A DNA stretch of 64,000 nucleotides from Streptosporangium lutulentum. Lineage in GTDB: Bacteria > Actinomycetota > Actinomycetes > Streptosporangiales > Streptosporangiaceae. Below, piece after piece: positions 42,718-51,471 of the stretch. The position numbers were made by a program, and so were the translations under genes. Numbering within the stretch: position 1 is the first letter of the stretch; each line of letters opens with the position of its first letter. The notes under the pieces are model-generated. The model did no database searches. It saw only the letters and a program-made list of their open reading frames with translations, and was not told the DNA's origin. Location of the stretch: positions 8,742,001 to 8,806,000 of the forward strand of contig NZ_JAUSQU010000001.1 in NCBI RefSeq assembly GCF_030811455.1. The letters are read 5' to 3'.

Positions 42718-43554
42718 GTGATTGACAACGGCAGGCTGGTGCTGGCAGGGGCTCCGATCGGGCAGACGGGCGACGTTTCCCCCCGGCTGCGGGAGGCGCT
42801 GGAGACCGCCGACGTGGTCGCGGCGGAGGACACTCGCCGCCTGCGCCGTCTGGTCAGTGACCTGGGCGCTGAGATCAGGGGCCGGGTGGTCTCCTACTAC
42901 GACGCCAACGAGATCGCCAGGGCCGCGGAGCTCCTCCAGGTGCTCCAAGAGGGCAAGACCGTTCTGATCATCACCGATGCGGGCATGCCCGGCGTCTCCG
43001 ACCCCGGATACCGCCTGACCCACCTGGCCGTCGAGGCCGGGATCAAGGTCACCTCGCTGCCGGGGCCGTCCGCGGTCACCACCGCGCTGGCCGTCTCCGG
43101 TCTGCCCAGCGACCGGTTCTGTTTCGAGGGCTTCGCGCCGCGCAAGTCCGGCGAGCGGGCCCGCAGACTGTCCGCCCTCGCCGAGGAGGAGCGGACGATG
43201 GTGTTCTTCGAGGCGCCGCATCGGCTGCGGGTCGCGCTGTCGGCGATGGCCGAGGCGTTCGGCGAGGACCGCCGGGCGGCGGTCTGCAGGGAGCTCACCA
43301 AGACCTACGAGGAAGTACGGCGAGGCGGCCTGGGGGAGCTGGCCGAATGGGCGGCCGACGGGGTCAAGGGCGAGATCACCATCGTCATCGCCGGATACGT
43401 CCCGCAGGCCCTGCCGCCGGTCGTCGAGGACCTGGTCGCGGAGGTCGCCCGGCGTGAGGAGACGGGCGTTCCGCGGAAGCAGGCGATCGTGGATGTCGCG
43501 AAGGCGGCGGGAATCCCGAAACGCGATCTCTATGACGCTGTCCATCGAGGCTGA
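42718..43554 (+). CDS. rsmI: 16S rRNA cytidine-1402 2'-O-methyltransferase RsmI
   Basis: This 278-residue SAM enzyme of the tetrapyrrole methylase fold has LVLAGAPIGQTGDVSPRLRE, the AAEDTRRLRRL motif, TDAGMPGVSDPGYRL and PSAVTTALAVSGLP, then FFEAPHRLR. It methylates C1402 in the ribosomal P site. GTG 42718 fits family starts with AGGGA ten bases upstream; an in-frame ATG at 42700 would add six residues. It is flanked by the two PMT paralogues in opposite orientation. Confidence 0.95.
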   Translation: MIDNGRLVLAGAPIGQTGDVSPRLREALETADVVAAEDTRRLRRLVSDLGAEIRGRVVSYYDANEIARAAELLQVLQEGKTVLIITDAGMPGVSDPGYRLTHLAVEAGIKVTSLPGPSAVTTALAVSGLPSDRFCFEGFAPRKSGERARRLSALAEEERTMVFFEAPHRLRVALSAMAEAFGEDRRAAVCRELTKTYEEVRRGGLGELAEWAADGVKGEITIVIAGYVPQALPPVVEDLVAEVARREETGVPRKQAIVDVAKAAGIPKRDLYDAVHRG

Positions 43555-43575
43555 TTTATCACCATACTTTCCTGA

Positions 43576-45138
43576 ATGGGATCAACACGGGACCGTCTCT
43601 TACCGCCCATGCCGGGAAATGTCCTATGGGGCTGGCTGGGACCGCTGCTGGTGGCGGTCTTCGGAGGGATCCTGCGGTTCACCGATCTCGGACGGCCCCA
43701 TGCGGTCGTGTTCGACGAGACGTACTACATCAAGGACGCGTGGGCGCTGATCCACCACGGCGTGGAGCGGGCCTCGCTCGGGACGAGGGACGACCCGGTC
43801 GCCGACCGGATGCTCCTCTCCGGGAACACCGACTTCCTGGTCACGTGCACCCCGCCGGACGCCGATCCCTGCCCGCTGTACGTGGCCCATCCGCCGCTGG
43901 GCAAGTGGATGATCGGTATCGGTGAGCAGATCTTCGGGATGAACCCCTACGGCTGGCGTTTCGCCGGGGCCCTGGTGGGCGTGCTGTCGATCCTGATCCT
44001 GGCCCGGGTGGCGCGCCGGATGACCCGCTCCACGCTGCTGGGCTGCCTGGCCGGTCTGCTGCTGTCGATCGAGGGACTGCACCTGGTGCTGTCACGGACG
44101 GCGCTGCTGGACATCTTCCTGATGTTCTGGGTGCTGGCCGGGTTCGCCTGCCTGGTCGTTGACCGCGACCGGGCGCGCAGCCGGCTCGTCGACTGGTATG
44201 AGTCCTCACCGCTGAACGACCAGGGTCCCGGGCTGGGGCTGCGCCCCTGGCGGCTCGCCGCCGGGTTGTGCCTGGGCGCGGCCTGCGCGGTCAAGTGGTC
44301 GGGCATCTTCTTCCTGATCGGGTTCGCGGTGATGTCCCTGCTCTGGGACGCCGGAGCCCGCAGAGCCGTCGGATTACGGGAGCCCTACCGGGGGGCGCTC
44401 GGCAAGGACCTGACCCCCGTGCTGCTGGCGATGGGTCTTCTCCCGGCGCTGACCTACATGGTCTCGTGGGCCGGCTGGTTCGCCTCCCCGCTGGGCTGGG
44501 GGCGCAACTGGGCGCAGGCCACCTCGCAGGGCCCCGCCTATTTCGTCTTCGACTCGATCCGCTCGTGGGTGAGCTACCACCTGCAGGTCCTCGGCTTCCA
44601 CACCGGCCTGGCGGATCCGCACCCCTACCAGTCGGAGCCGTGGAGCTGGCCGCTGCTCCTGCGCCCGGTGGCGTTCTTCTACGAGACGCCCACCACCACG
44701 TGCGGTACGGACAGCTGCGCGCAGGCGGTGCTCGGGGTCGGCACCCCGGTCATCTGGTACGGCGGGCTGGCCGCCCTCCTGGCGATGATCGTCTGGTACG
44801 TGGCCACCCGCGACTGGCGGGCCGGGGCGGTGGTGGCGAGCTACGTCATCGGCTGGCTGCCCTGGTTCTACTACGCCGTCTCCGACAACCGGACGATGTA
44901 TCTGTTCTACGCGATCACCATGACCCCGTTCATGATCCTCGCGCTGACCCTGGCCGCCGGGCTGATCATCGGGCGGGCGGACGCCGCGCCCAACCGCAGG
45001 GCGCTCGGCGCCTCGGTGGTCGGGGCCTTCACGCTTCTCGCGCTGATCAACTTCGGCTGGCTCTACCCGGTGCTCGTCGCCGAGGTCATTCCACATTCGC
45101 AGTGGTGGATGCGAATGCTGTTTCGGAGCTGGGCCTAG
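43576..45138 (+). CDS. Protein O-mannosyltransferase, PMT/GT39 (copy B)
   Basis: This 520-residue paralogue of copy A has VFDETYYIKDAWAL, HPPLGKWMIGIGEQIFG and the same downstream motifs. The N-terminal cytoplasmic tail is about 20 residues shorter and the first outer loop (residues 50-85) is unrelated. Residues about 116-266 are identical to copy A. It follows rsmI by 21 bp and may share its transcript. Its last 53 bases overlap, on the opposite strand, the 3' end of the next glycosyltransferase gene. Confidence 0.92.
   Translation: MGSTRDRLLPPMPGNVLWGWLGPLLVAVFGGILRFTDLGRPHAVVFDETYYIKDAWALIHHGVERASLGTRDDPVADRMLLSGNTDFLVTCTPPDADPCPLYVAHPPLGKWMIGIGEQIFGMNPYGWRFAGALVGVLSILILARVARRMTRSTLLGCLAGLLLSIEGLHLVLSRTALLDIFLMFWVLAGFACLVVDRDRARSRLVDWYESSPLNDQGPGLGLRPWRLAAGLCLGAACAVKWSGIFFLIGFAVMSLLWDAGARRAVGLREPYRGALGKDLTPVLLAMGLLPALTYMVSWAGWFASPLGWGRNWAQATSQGPAYFVFDSIRSWVSYHLQVLGFHTGLADPHPYQSEPWSWPLLLRPVAFFYETPTTTCGTDSCAQAVLGVGTPVIWYGGLAALLAMIVWYVATRDWRAGAVVASYVIGWLPWFYYAVSDNRTMYLFYAITMTPFMILALTLAAGLIIGRADAAPNRRALGASVVGAFTLLALINFGWLYPVLVAEVIPHSQWWMRMLFRSWA
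43921..44373 (+). repeat. 453-bp inverted arm B within the PMT pair
   Basis: Partner of the arm at 41754-42206. The arms are separated by 1.7 kb containing rsmI. The four differences lie in two clusters of two, consistent with recent gene conversion rather than ancient selection on the protein alone. Confidence 0.85.
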
Positions 45139-47032
45139 CCGATTCGGGGCCGGGCCCGGCCGAGGGGCCCGGCTTGGAGGGGCCCGGCTTGGCGGACGAA
45201 CCAGGCGCGGTCACGGAGCCTGCCCCGGTCACGGAGCCCGGCACGGGCAGGAAGCCGGGAGCGGCCACGGAGCCGGGCACGGACGAGAAGCCGGGAGCGG
45301 TCATCGAGCCGGTCGTGGGCGCAGGCCCCGTACCGGTCACGGAGCCCGGTGCCGGCAGGGGCTCGGGGGCGGTCACGGAACCGGGTGCCGGGAGGGGCTC
45401 GGGAGCGGCGGTCGCGGAGCTGGGCACGGGCAGGGGGCTGTGCACGGGGAGAGGGCTGGGCGCGGGAAAGGAACCGGTGTCGGGCAGGGGGTCGACGCCG
45501 ACCACGGTGCCGGGGGTGGGCAGGGAGCCGGGGGCGGCCATGGAACGGGATCTGGTGAACCCGCGGTGCAACGTGATCGCGGCGGCCATGCACGCCAGGG
45601 GCACGGCGGGCAGCAGGTAGCGGTAGTCGAACTCGGCGGTCGCGGCGGGGGCCAGAATCAGGCCGAAGGAGCCCAGCCACGGCAGGAGCAACGGCCCGCC
45701 CAGCTTGCGCCAGCGCACGACCACCCCGGCGAGGCCGATCAGCAGCAGGGCGCCGAGCACGATGCCGGGCAGCCGGATGGCGCGCTGGTAGCCCTGCATG
45801 AAGGCGCCCCACGGGTCGTGGACCTCGGTGCCGATCACACTCGACTTGTCCCGGATCAGAGTGGTGCGCAGGCTCGGATCGTATTTGAGCGCGTCGGTGT
45901 CGGTGCTGCCCTTGTTTGACGCCCAGGCGGGGAGGATCTTGTTCTCGGGCAGGAACTCGTACTGCCGGTAGGTGTTGGCGTCGGGGAAACGCGGCCTGCC
46001 CCAGTGGAAGGCACGGAAGAAGTCACCGGCGACGATGCTGAGATAGTCGAGCGGCTGGGAGAGGATGGCCCGCTTGGCGAACGTCCCGGCCGCCTGGTTC
46101 ATCTCGGGGGTGAACGTGGTGCCCACCCCGAAGGCGTGGAACCGCTGGCCGTTCTGAGCCCACCAGAGGTATTTCTGGCCGGAGAAGTCACGCTCGCTCG
46201 GCGGGGCGCTGATGCACAGCAGCGCGAGTTCGAGCTCCTTGCGGGGGTCGACCCCCATCTTCGTGCAGTCGGCGAACAGTGCGGTCCGCATGTAGAGGAT
46301 CGCGCCGTCGCTGTTGGTCATCGCGAAGTTCCCGTACGCCGAGGCGAACCAGGCCATGTAGCCGAGCACGGGGAGCGCGCACGCGGTCACCATGGCCGTG
46401 ATCGTCTTCCAGCCGGTGCGTTTGACCAGCATGTAGACCACGACCAGGGCCAGGATCGGCAGGCCGATCGACCGGGTCAGCGCGGTGAGGGCCAGAAGCA
46501 GGCCGACGACCGTGCCGAGCCGCCACGACATCTTCCTGTGCCACAGGACCAGCGTGATCACGCCCACGACCAGCAGCATGAACATCGTGTCGGACATGAT
46601 CAGGTGTTCGAGCTGGATCTGGTAGGCGTCGAACAGCACCGGCACCGCGGCCAGTGTCGCCCCCCACCCCGGCAGCCCGAACTTCTTGCGGAGCAGGGCG
46701 TAGACCAGGACCGCGATGCCCAGGCCCATCAGATGCTGGAGGAAGGCCACCAGGCCGAAACTGTGCAGGGGCCTCAGCAGCAGGAGCCAGAAGGAGTAGC
46801 CGTTCGGGCGCAGGGCGCTGGGCCTGTCGGGGTTCACCGCGCCGGAGACGTACTCGTACGAGTCGTTGAACCACAGCGCCGGGCCGTATCCGAGCATGGT
46901 GACCACGCGCAGCGCGAACGCCAGCGCGAGGGCGGCCACGAACAGGCGGTGCCTGCGCAGGAACGCCCACAGGCGGGTGATCCTGGCGGTTGAGGGCTCG
47001 TCCAGACTCGGAAGTTCGGCGGCGGTCACCAT
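45086..47032 (-). CDS. GT39-like membrane glycosyltransferase with repetitive tail
   Basis: This 648-residue protein has about eleven spans in residues 30-500. The first outer loop contains FNDSYEYVSGAVNPDRPSAL, the likely acidic catalytic motif of a GT-C enzyme, and later RSIGLPILALVVVYM. From about 505 to the end lies a 140-residue low-complexity tail of PEPLPAPGSVTAP-like units, unusual for the family and probably cytoplasmic or wall-spanning. Its 3' end overlaps PMT copy B by 53 bp on the other strand. It probably adds a sugar from a lipid carrier to an envelope acceptor. Confidence 0.85.
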   Translation of the reverse strand: MVTAAELPSLDEPSTARITRLWAFLRRHRLFVAALALAFALRVVTMLGYGPALWFNDSYEYVSGAVNPDRPSALRPNGYSFWLLLLRPLHSFGLVAFLQHLMGLGIAVLVYALLRKKFGLPGWGATLAAVPVLFDAYQIQLEHLIMSDTMFMLLVVGVITLVLWHRKMSWRLGTVVGLLLALTALTRSIGLPILALVVVYMLVKRTGWKTITAMVTACALPVLGYMAWFASAYGNFAMTNSDGAILYMRTALFADCTKMGVDPRKELELALLCISAPPSERDFSGQKYLWWAQNGQRFHAFGVGTTFTPEMNQAAGTFAKRAILSQPLDYLSIVAGDFFRAFHWGRPRFPDANTYRQYEFLPENKILPAWASNKGSTDTDALKYDPSLRTTLIRDKSSVIGTEVHDPWGAFMQGYQRAIRLPGIVLGALLLIGLAGVVVRWRKLGGPLLLPWLGSFGLILAPAATAEFDYRYLLPAVPLACMAAAITLHRGFTRSRSMAAPGSLPTPGTVVGVDPLPDTGSFPAPSPLPVHSPLPVPSSATAAPEPLPAPGSVTAPEPLPAPGSVTGTGPAPTTGSMTAPGFSSVPGSVAAPGFLPVPGSVTGAGSVTAPGSSAKPGPSKPGPSAGPGPESARPSSETAFASTTANVE

Positions 47033-47145
47033 GAATACAGGATGCCAGCCGTTTCATGGAGTTGACCCGGGCAGTAGGCCGTAGAGGGCATCATGGTGGG
47101 ATTGGCGGGTGCTGTGACTGTGTGCTGTAACTGAAGGGTTGAGAT

Positions 47146-48462
47146 GTGGAACTGACCGTGGTCATGCCTTGTCTAGACGAGGCGGAAACCGTGGAGACCT
47201 GCGTGCGCAAGGCCCTGGCCTGCATGCGGGAACACGGGATCGACGGGGAAGTCCTGATCGCCGACAACGGCAGCACGGACGGCTCGCAGCAGCTCGCGAG
47301 GGAGGCCGGAGCCCGGGTCGTGCACGTCGACGCCAAGGGATACGGCAATGCGTTGATGGGCGGAATTCGGGCCGCTCGCGGAAAATACGTCATCATGGGT
47401 GACGCCGATGATTCTTATGATTTCACCGGCTTGTTGCCATTTGTTGAGCAACTCCGTGACGGTGCCGATCTGGTGATGGGCAACCGGTTCAAGGGCGGCA
47501 TCGCGCCGGGCGCCATGCCCCCGCTCCACCGCTATCTGGGCAACCCGGTGCTCTCCTTCATCGGCCGCCTGTTCTTCCCCAGCGCGATCGGCGACTTCCA
47601 CTGCGGCCTGCGCGGCTTCAGGCGTGACTCCATCCTCAAGCTCGGCCTGCAGACCGGCGGCATGGAGTTCGCCAGCGAGATGGTGGTGCGCTCGACGCTG
47701 TCCGGGCTGGACGTGCGCGAGGTGCCCACCACGCTGTCGCCCGACGGCCGGTCCCGCCCGCCGCACCTGCGCTCCTGGCGCGACGGCTGGCGCCACCTGC
47801 GCTTCCTGATGCTCTACAGCCCGCGCTGGCTGTTCCTGATCCCCGGCATGATCCTGATGACCGTCGGCCTGGTCGCGGGGTGCGTCCTCACCTTCGGCCC
47901 CGTGTACATCGGCAAGCTCGCCTTCGACGTCGACACCCTGGTCGGCGCCTCGGCCATGGTGGTGATCGGCTTCCAGGCGGTGCTGTTCGCCGTGTTCGCC
48001 AAGGTGTACGCGGCCGAGGAGGGCTTCCTGCCCGAAGACAGACGGGTGCGCAAGCTCGTCGACATCGTGACCCTGGAGAAGGGGCTGATCGTCGGTGGGC
48101 TGCTGGCCCTGGGCGGTCTGGGCGGCCTGGTCGCCTCGCTGGTCCACTGGCAGACGCGCAGCTTCGGCCCGTTGATCCCGTCGGAGTCGCTCCGCCTGGT
48201 CGTGCCCTCGGCCACCGCGCTGATCGTGAGCTTCCAGACCATCTTCGCCGCGCTGTTCGTCAGCATCCTCGGCATCCGCCGTACGAAGGAGACCTCCATC
48301 GACGTGGCCGCCTCCGCCGCGGAGGAGGCCGCCGAGGTCGTCAGCCGCGAAGCCGCCACCGTCTCCGTCGCCACCGCCGGTGACGGAGAGACGAGCATGG
48401 ACGACGGCGCCGGCAGCGACAGCGGCACCGGCACCGGTAGTCGCGAGAGCACCAAGGCCTGA
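47146..48462 (+). CDS. Family 2 glycosyltransferase, DPM-synthase-like
   Basis: This 438-residue protein has a GT2 catalytic domain at about 1-235: VVMPCLDEAETVETCVRKAL, IADNGSTDGSQQLA, the DxD motif in MGDADDSYDF and a QxxRW-like RDGWRHLRF. Four or so membrane spans follow (about 228-255, 265-285, 318-340, 360-380), then a disordered acidic tail. Such enzymes charge polyprenyl phosphate with a sugar, so it could make the donor used by the neighbouring GT-C enzymes. GTG 47146 is the start; it is divergent from the GT39-like gene. Confidence 0.9.
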   Translation: MELTVVMPCLDEAETVETCVRKALACMREHGIDGEVLIADNGSTDGSQQLAREAGARVVHVDAKGYGNALMGGIRAARGKYVIMGDADDSYDFTGLLPFVEQLRDGADLVMGNRFKGGIAPGAMPPLHRYLGNPVLSFIGRLFFPSAIGDFHCGLRGFRRDSILKLGLQTGGMEFASEMVVRSTLSGLDVREVPTTLSPDGRSRPPHLRSWRDGWRHLRFLMLYSPRWLFLIPGMILMTVGLVAGCVLTFGPVYIGKLAFDVDTLVGASAMVVIGFQAVLFAVFAKVYAAEEGFLPEDRRVRKLVDIVTLEKGLIVGGLLALGGLGGLVASLVHWQTRSFGPLIPSESLRLVVPSATALIVSFQTIFAALFVSILGIRRTKETSIDVAASAAEEAAEVVSREAATVSVATAGDGETSMDDGAGSDSGTGTGSRESTKA

Positions 48463-48487
48463 GCCCGCGTCCCTTAGGCTTGGCATC

Positions 48488-50269
48488 ATGTCCCAGCACA
48501 TCCTGACCGCGGTCGCCTGGCCCTACGCCAACGGCCCTCGCCATATCGGGCACGTCTCCGGATTCGGCGTGCCATCCGACGTCTTCAGCCGGTACCACCG
48601 AATGGCGGGCAACAAGGTCCTGATGGTGAGCGGGACCGACGAGCACGGCACCCCGATCCAGGTGCAGGCCGACAGGGAGGGCGTGAGCGCCCGCGAGCTC
48701 GCCGACCGCTACAACAGGGTGATCGTCGAGGACCTCCAGGCCCTCGGGCTCTCCTACGACCTGTTCACCCGGACCACGACGGACAACCACTACGCGGTGG
48801 CACAGGAGATCTTCAAGGGTCTCCACGCCAACGGCTACATCTTCCCGCACACCACGATGGGCGCGATCTCACCGTCCAACGGACGCACTCTGCCCGACCG
48901 CTACATCGAGGGCACCTGCCCGATCTGCGGCTACGACAGCGCCCGCGGCGACCAGTGCGACAACTGCGGCAACCAGCTCGACCCGGTCCAGCTCATCAAC
49001 CCGGTCAGCAAGGTCAACGGCGAGACGCCGATCTTCGTGGAGACCGAGCACTTCATGCTCGACCTGCCCTCCTTCGCCGAGGCGCTGGCGTCCTGGCTGC
49101 AGTCCAAGGAGGGCGACTGGCGGCCGAACGTGCTGAAGTTCGCGCTCAACATGCTCGGCGACATGCAGCCCCGCGCGATCAGCCGCGACCTCGACTGGGG
49201 CGTGCCGATCCCGCTGGAGGGCTGGAGCGACCAGGCCAACAAGCGGCTCTACGTCTGGTTCGACGCGGTCATCGGCTACCTCAGCGCCTCCATCGAATGG
49301 GCGCGCCGCTCCGGTGACCCGGAGGCGTGGCGGCAGTGGTGGCAGAACCCCGATGCCCAGGGCTACTACTTCATGGGCAAGGACAACATCGTCTTCCACG
49401 CGGAGATCTGGCCGGCGATGCTGCTCGGTTACAACGGCCAGGGCGCCCGGGGCGGCGAGCCGGGTTCGCTCGGCGCGCTGAACCTGCCGTCGGAGGTCGT
49501 CTCCAGCGAGTTCCTGACCATGGAAGGGCGCAAGTTCTCCTCCTCGCGCCAGGTCGTGATCTACGTGCGTGACTTCCTGGCCCGCTACGACGCCGACGCG
49601 CTGCGCTACTACATCGCGGTGGCGGGCCCCGAGAACCAGGACACCGACTTCACCTGGTCGGAGTTCCTCAACCGCAACAACGGCGAGCTGGTGGCCGCCT
49701 GGGGCAACCTGGTGAACCGCTCGATCTCGATGGCCGCCAAGAACTTCGGCGTCATCCCCGAGGCGGGCGAGCTCACCGACGCAGACCGCGCGATGCTGGA
49801 GCGGAGCCGTGCCGCCTTCCCGAAGGTCGCCGCCGAGTTCGAGCGCTCCCGCTTCAAGAACGCGACGACCGAGGCGTTCGAGGTCATCCGCGAGGCCAAC
49901 AAATACCTGGCCGAGCAGGAACCATGGAAGATCAAGGACGACCCCGCCCGGGTGAAGACCATTCTTCACGTGGCGCTGCAGGTCGTGGACGACGCCAAGA
50001 CTCTGCTGACCCCGGTCCTGCCCAACTCCTCCAACAAGATCTACGCGATGTTCGGCGGCACCGGCGTGTGGTCGGGCATGCCGGAGATCCAGGAGGTCAC
50101 CGACGAGGACGGCCGGGCCTACCCGATCATCACGGGGTCCTACGAGGGCGAGGCCCGCTGGGAGTCCACCCCGATCCGGGTGGGCACGCCCCTCGCCCCG
50201 CCGGTCCCGCTGTTCACCAAGCTCGACCCGAAGATCGTCGATGAGGAGCTCGCCCGCTTGGCCGAGTGA
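48488..50269 (+). CDS. metG: Methionyl-tRNA synthetase
   Basis: This 593-residue class I synthetase has the HIGH motif in GPRHIGHVSGFG, zinc-binding CPICGYDSARGDQCDNCGNQ, GKDNIVFHAEIWPAML and the KMSKS-equivalent GRKFSSSRQ, the usual actinobacterial variant. An anticodon-binding helical domain lies at about 430-560, and there is no C-terminal dimerisation domain. ATG 48488 begins the family sequence. A TAGGCT box ends seven bases before it and no ribosome site is seen, so it is probably leaderless. Confidence 0.96.
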   Translation: MSQHILTAVAWPYANGPRHIGHVSGFGVPSDVFSRYHRMAGNKVLMVSGTDEHGTPIQVQADREGVSARELADRYNRVIVEDLQALGLSYDLFTRTTTDNHYAVAQEIFKGLHANGYIFPHTTMGAISPSNGRTLPDRYIEGTCPICGYDSARGDQCDNCGNQLDPVQLINPVSKVNGETPIFVETEHFMLDLPSFAEALASWLQSKEGDWRPNVLKFALNMLGDMQPRAISRDLDWGVPIPLEGWSDQANKRLYVWFDAVIGYLSASIEWARRSGDPEAWRQWWQNPDAQGYYFMGKDNIVFHAEIWPAMLLGYNGQGARGGEPGSLGALNLPSEVVSSEFLTMEGRKFSSSRQVVIYVRDFLARYDADALRYYIAVAGPENQDTDFTWSEFLNRNNGELVAAWGNLVNRSISMAAKNFGVIPEAGELTDADRAMLERSRAAFPKVAAEFERSRFKNATTEAFEVIREANKYLAEQEPWKIKDDPARVKTILHVALQVVDDAKTLLTPVLPNSSNKIYAMFGGTGVWSGMPEIQEVTDEDGRAYPIITGSYEGEARWESTPIRVGTPLAPPVPLFTKLDPKIVDEELARLAE

Positions 50270-50280
50270 GACTCTCTCGC

Positions 50281-50330
50281 GGCTGTGCGGCTGTGCGGCT
50301 GTGCGGCTGTGCGGCTGTGCGGCTGTGCGG
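50281..50330 (+). repeat. Octanucleotide tandem repeat after metG
   Basis: GGCTGTGC is repeated six times exactly (50281-50328) plus two bases, beginning 12 bp after the metG stop codon. Such a perfect microsatellite is prone to copy-number change and is non-coding here. Confidence 0.95.
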
Positions 50331-50402
50331 GTTTGTCGGGGGTTCGCGGTGGGGCGGTCGAGTGACTTGTCGTGACTCGTGCCCACCTGACCAGGTGTTT
50401 CG

Positions 50403-50432
50403 CGGCTCGCGCCCGGTGACGGGCGCGAGCCG
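50403..50432 (+). terminator. Perfect 13-bp hairpin between metG and tatD
   Basis: Arms at 50403-50415 and 50420-50432 pair perfectly around GTGA. It lies 134 bp past metG and 27 bp before the tatD start, with the tatD -10-like box just after it, so it probably ends metG transcripts. Confidence 0.6.
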
Positions 50433-50459
50433 TACCGGCTCCTCGATAGGTTGGGAGCC

Positions 50460-51320
50460 GTGAGCACGACGAAGCTTCCCGCAGCCCCCGAGCCCCTGGC
50501 CGCCGAGGTGTTCGACAGCCACTGTCACCTGGACATCATGGTGGGCAACCGCCAGGCGTCCTCGGGAGACCCCGTCGCGCAGGCGGCACAGGCGGCTCAG
50601 GCGAGCGTCGAGGGGATCCTTCGGGAGGCCCGCGCGGTCGGCGTGACGCGGCTCGTCACGATCGGCTACGACCTGCCGTCCTCGCGCTGGAACGCCGAGA
50701 CGGCCGGGCTCCACGCCGACGTCTACGCCGGGGTGGCGATCCACCCCAACGAGGCGCACGCCTCGACGCCGGAGGTCCTCGCCGAGATCGAGGAGCTGGC
50801 CCGGTCGCCGCACGTCAGGGCGGTGGGAGAGACCGGTCTCGACTACTACCGCGACTGGGCGTCCAAGGACGACCAGCACGCCAGCTTCCGCGCGCACATC
50901 GAGATCGCCAAGCGGACGGGCAAGGCCCTGGTGATTCACGATCGGGAGGCGCACGACGACGTGCTCCGTGTGCTGGCCGAACAGGGCGCACCGGATATCG
51001 TGGTTTTTCATAGTTTTTCCGGTGATGCTGAGATGGCGAAAAAGTGTGTCGAGGCCGGATATTTCATGTCCTTCTCTGGTCCGGTCACCTACAAGAACGC
51101 CGCCTACCTCCGCGAGGCCGCGAGGATCGCGCCCCAAGAGCTGATGCTCGTCGAGACCGACGCGCCCTACCTCCCGCCGACGCCCCATCGCGGCAAGCCC
51201 AACGCGCCCTACCTGATCCCCCTCACGCTGCGATGCCTCGCCGAGGTCAAGAAGATCGACGTGGTCGACCTCGCCGCCGCCATCGGCACGAACGGGGAGA
51301 CCGTCTTCGGCTCCTGGTGA
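50460..51320 (+). CDS. TatD-family metal-dependent DNase
   Basis: This 286-residue TIM-barrel hydrolase has metal ligands in DSHCHLD, a Glu in AVGETGLDYYRDWA, HDREAHDD, FHSFSGDAEMAKKC and ETDAPYLPP, the complete TatD set. These enzymes have 3'-5' exonuclease or D-aminoacyl-tRNA-related activity. The order metG-tatD is conserved in actinobacteria. GTG 50460 is used; a TAGGTT box ends seven bases before it, the same spacing as at metG. Confidence 0.93.
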   Translation: MSTTKLPAAPEPLAAEVFDSHCHLDIMVGNRQASSGDPVAQAAQAAQASVEGILREARAVGVTRLVTIGYDLPSSRWNAETAGLHADVYAGVAIHPNEAHASTPEVLAEIEELARSPHVRAVGETGLDYYRDWASKDDQHASFRAHIEIAKRTGKALVIHDREAHDDVLRVLAEQGAPDIVVFHSFSGDAEMAKKCVEAGYFMSFSGPVTYKNAAYLREAARIAPQELMLVETDAPYLPPTPHRGKPNAPYLIPLTLRCLAEVKKIDVVDLAAAIGTNGETVFGSW

Positions 51321-51327
51321 GCCGGTC

Positions 51328-51443
51328 CGGCTCCCGCCGGGCGTGCCCCGAAGCGGACGGCGAGCGCCGTACACCGTGACCGGTTCCCGCCGGGCGTGCC
51401 CCGAAGCGGACGGCGAGCGCCGCACACCGTGACCGGTTCCCGC
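51328..51443 (+). repeat. 53-bp tandem repeat after tatD
   Basis: Two full 53-bp units (from 51328 and 51381) and the start of a third (51434) are nearly identical, each with CCCGCCGGGCGTGCCCCGAA and CGGCGAGCGCCG. It begins 8 bp after the tatD stop codon and may form hairpins at the ends of the convergent tatD and FG-GAP genes. Confidence 0.9.
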
Positions 51444-51471
51444 CCGGTGTGGCGCCCCGTGTCCCGCGGGC

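Noticed and set aside
48869..50467. Long frame opposite metG, with a repeated SRTAAQPH motif
   Set aside because: The motif is simply the octamer tandem repeat read in antisense; metG accounts for the region.
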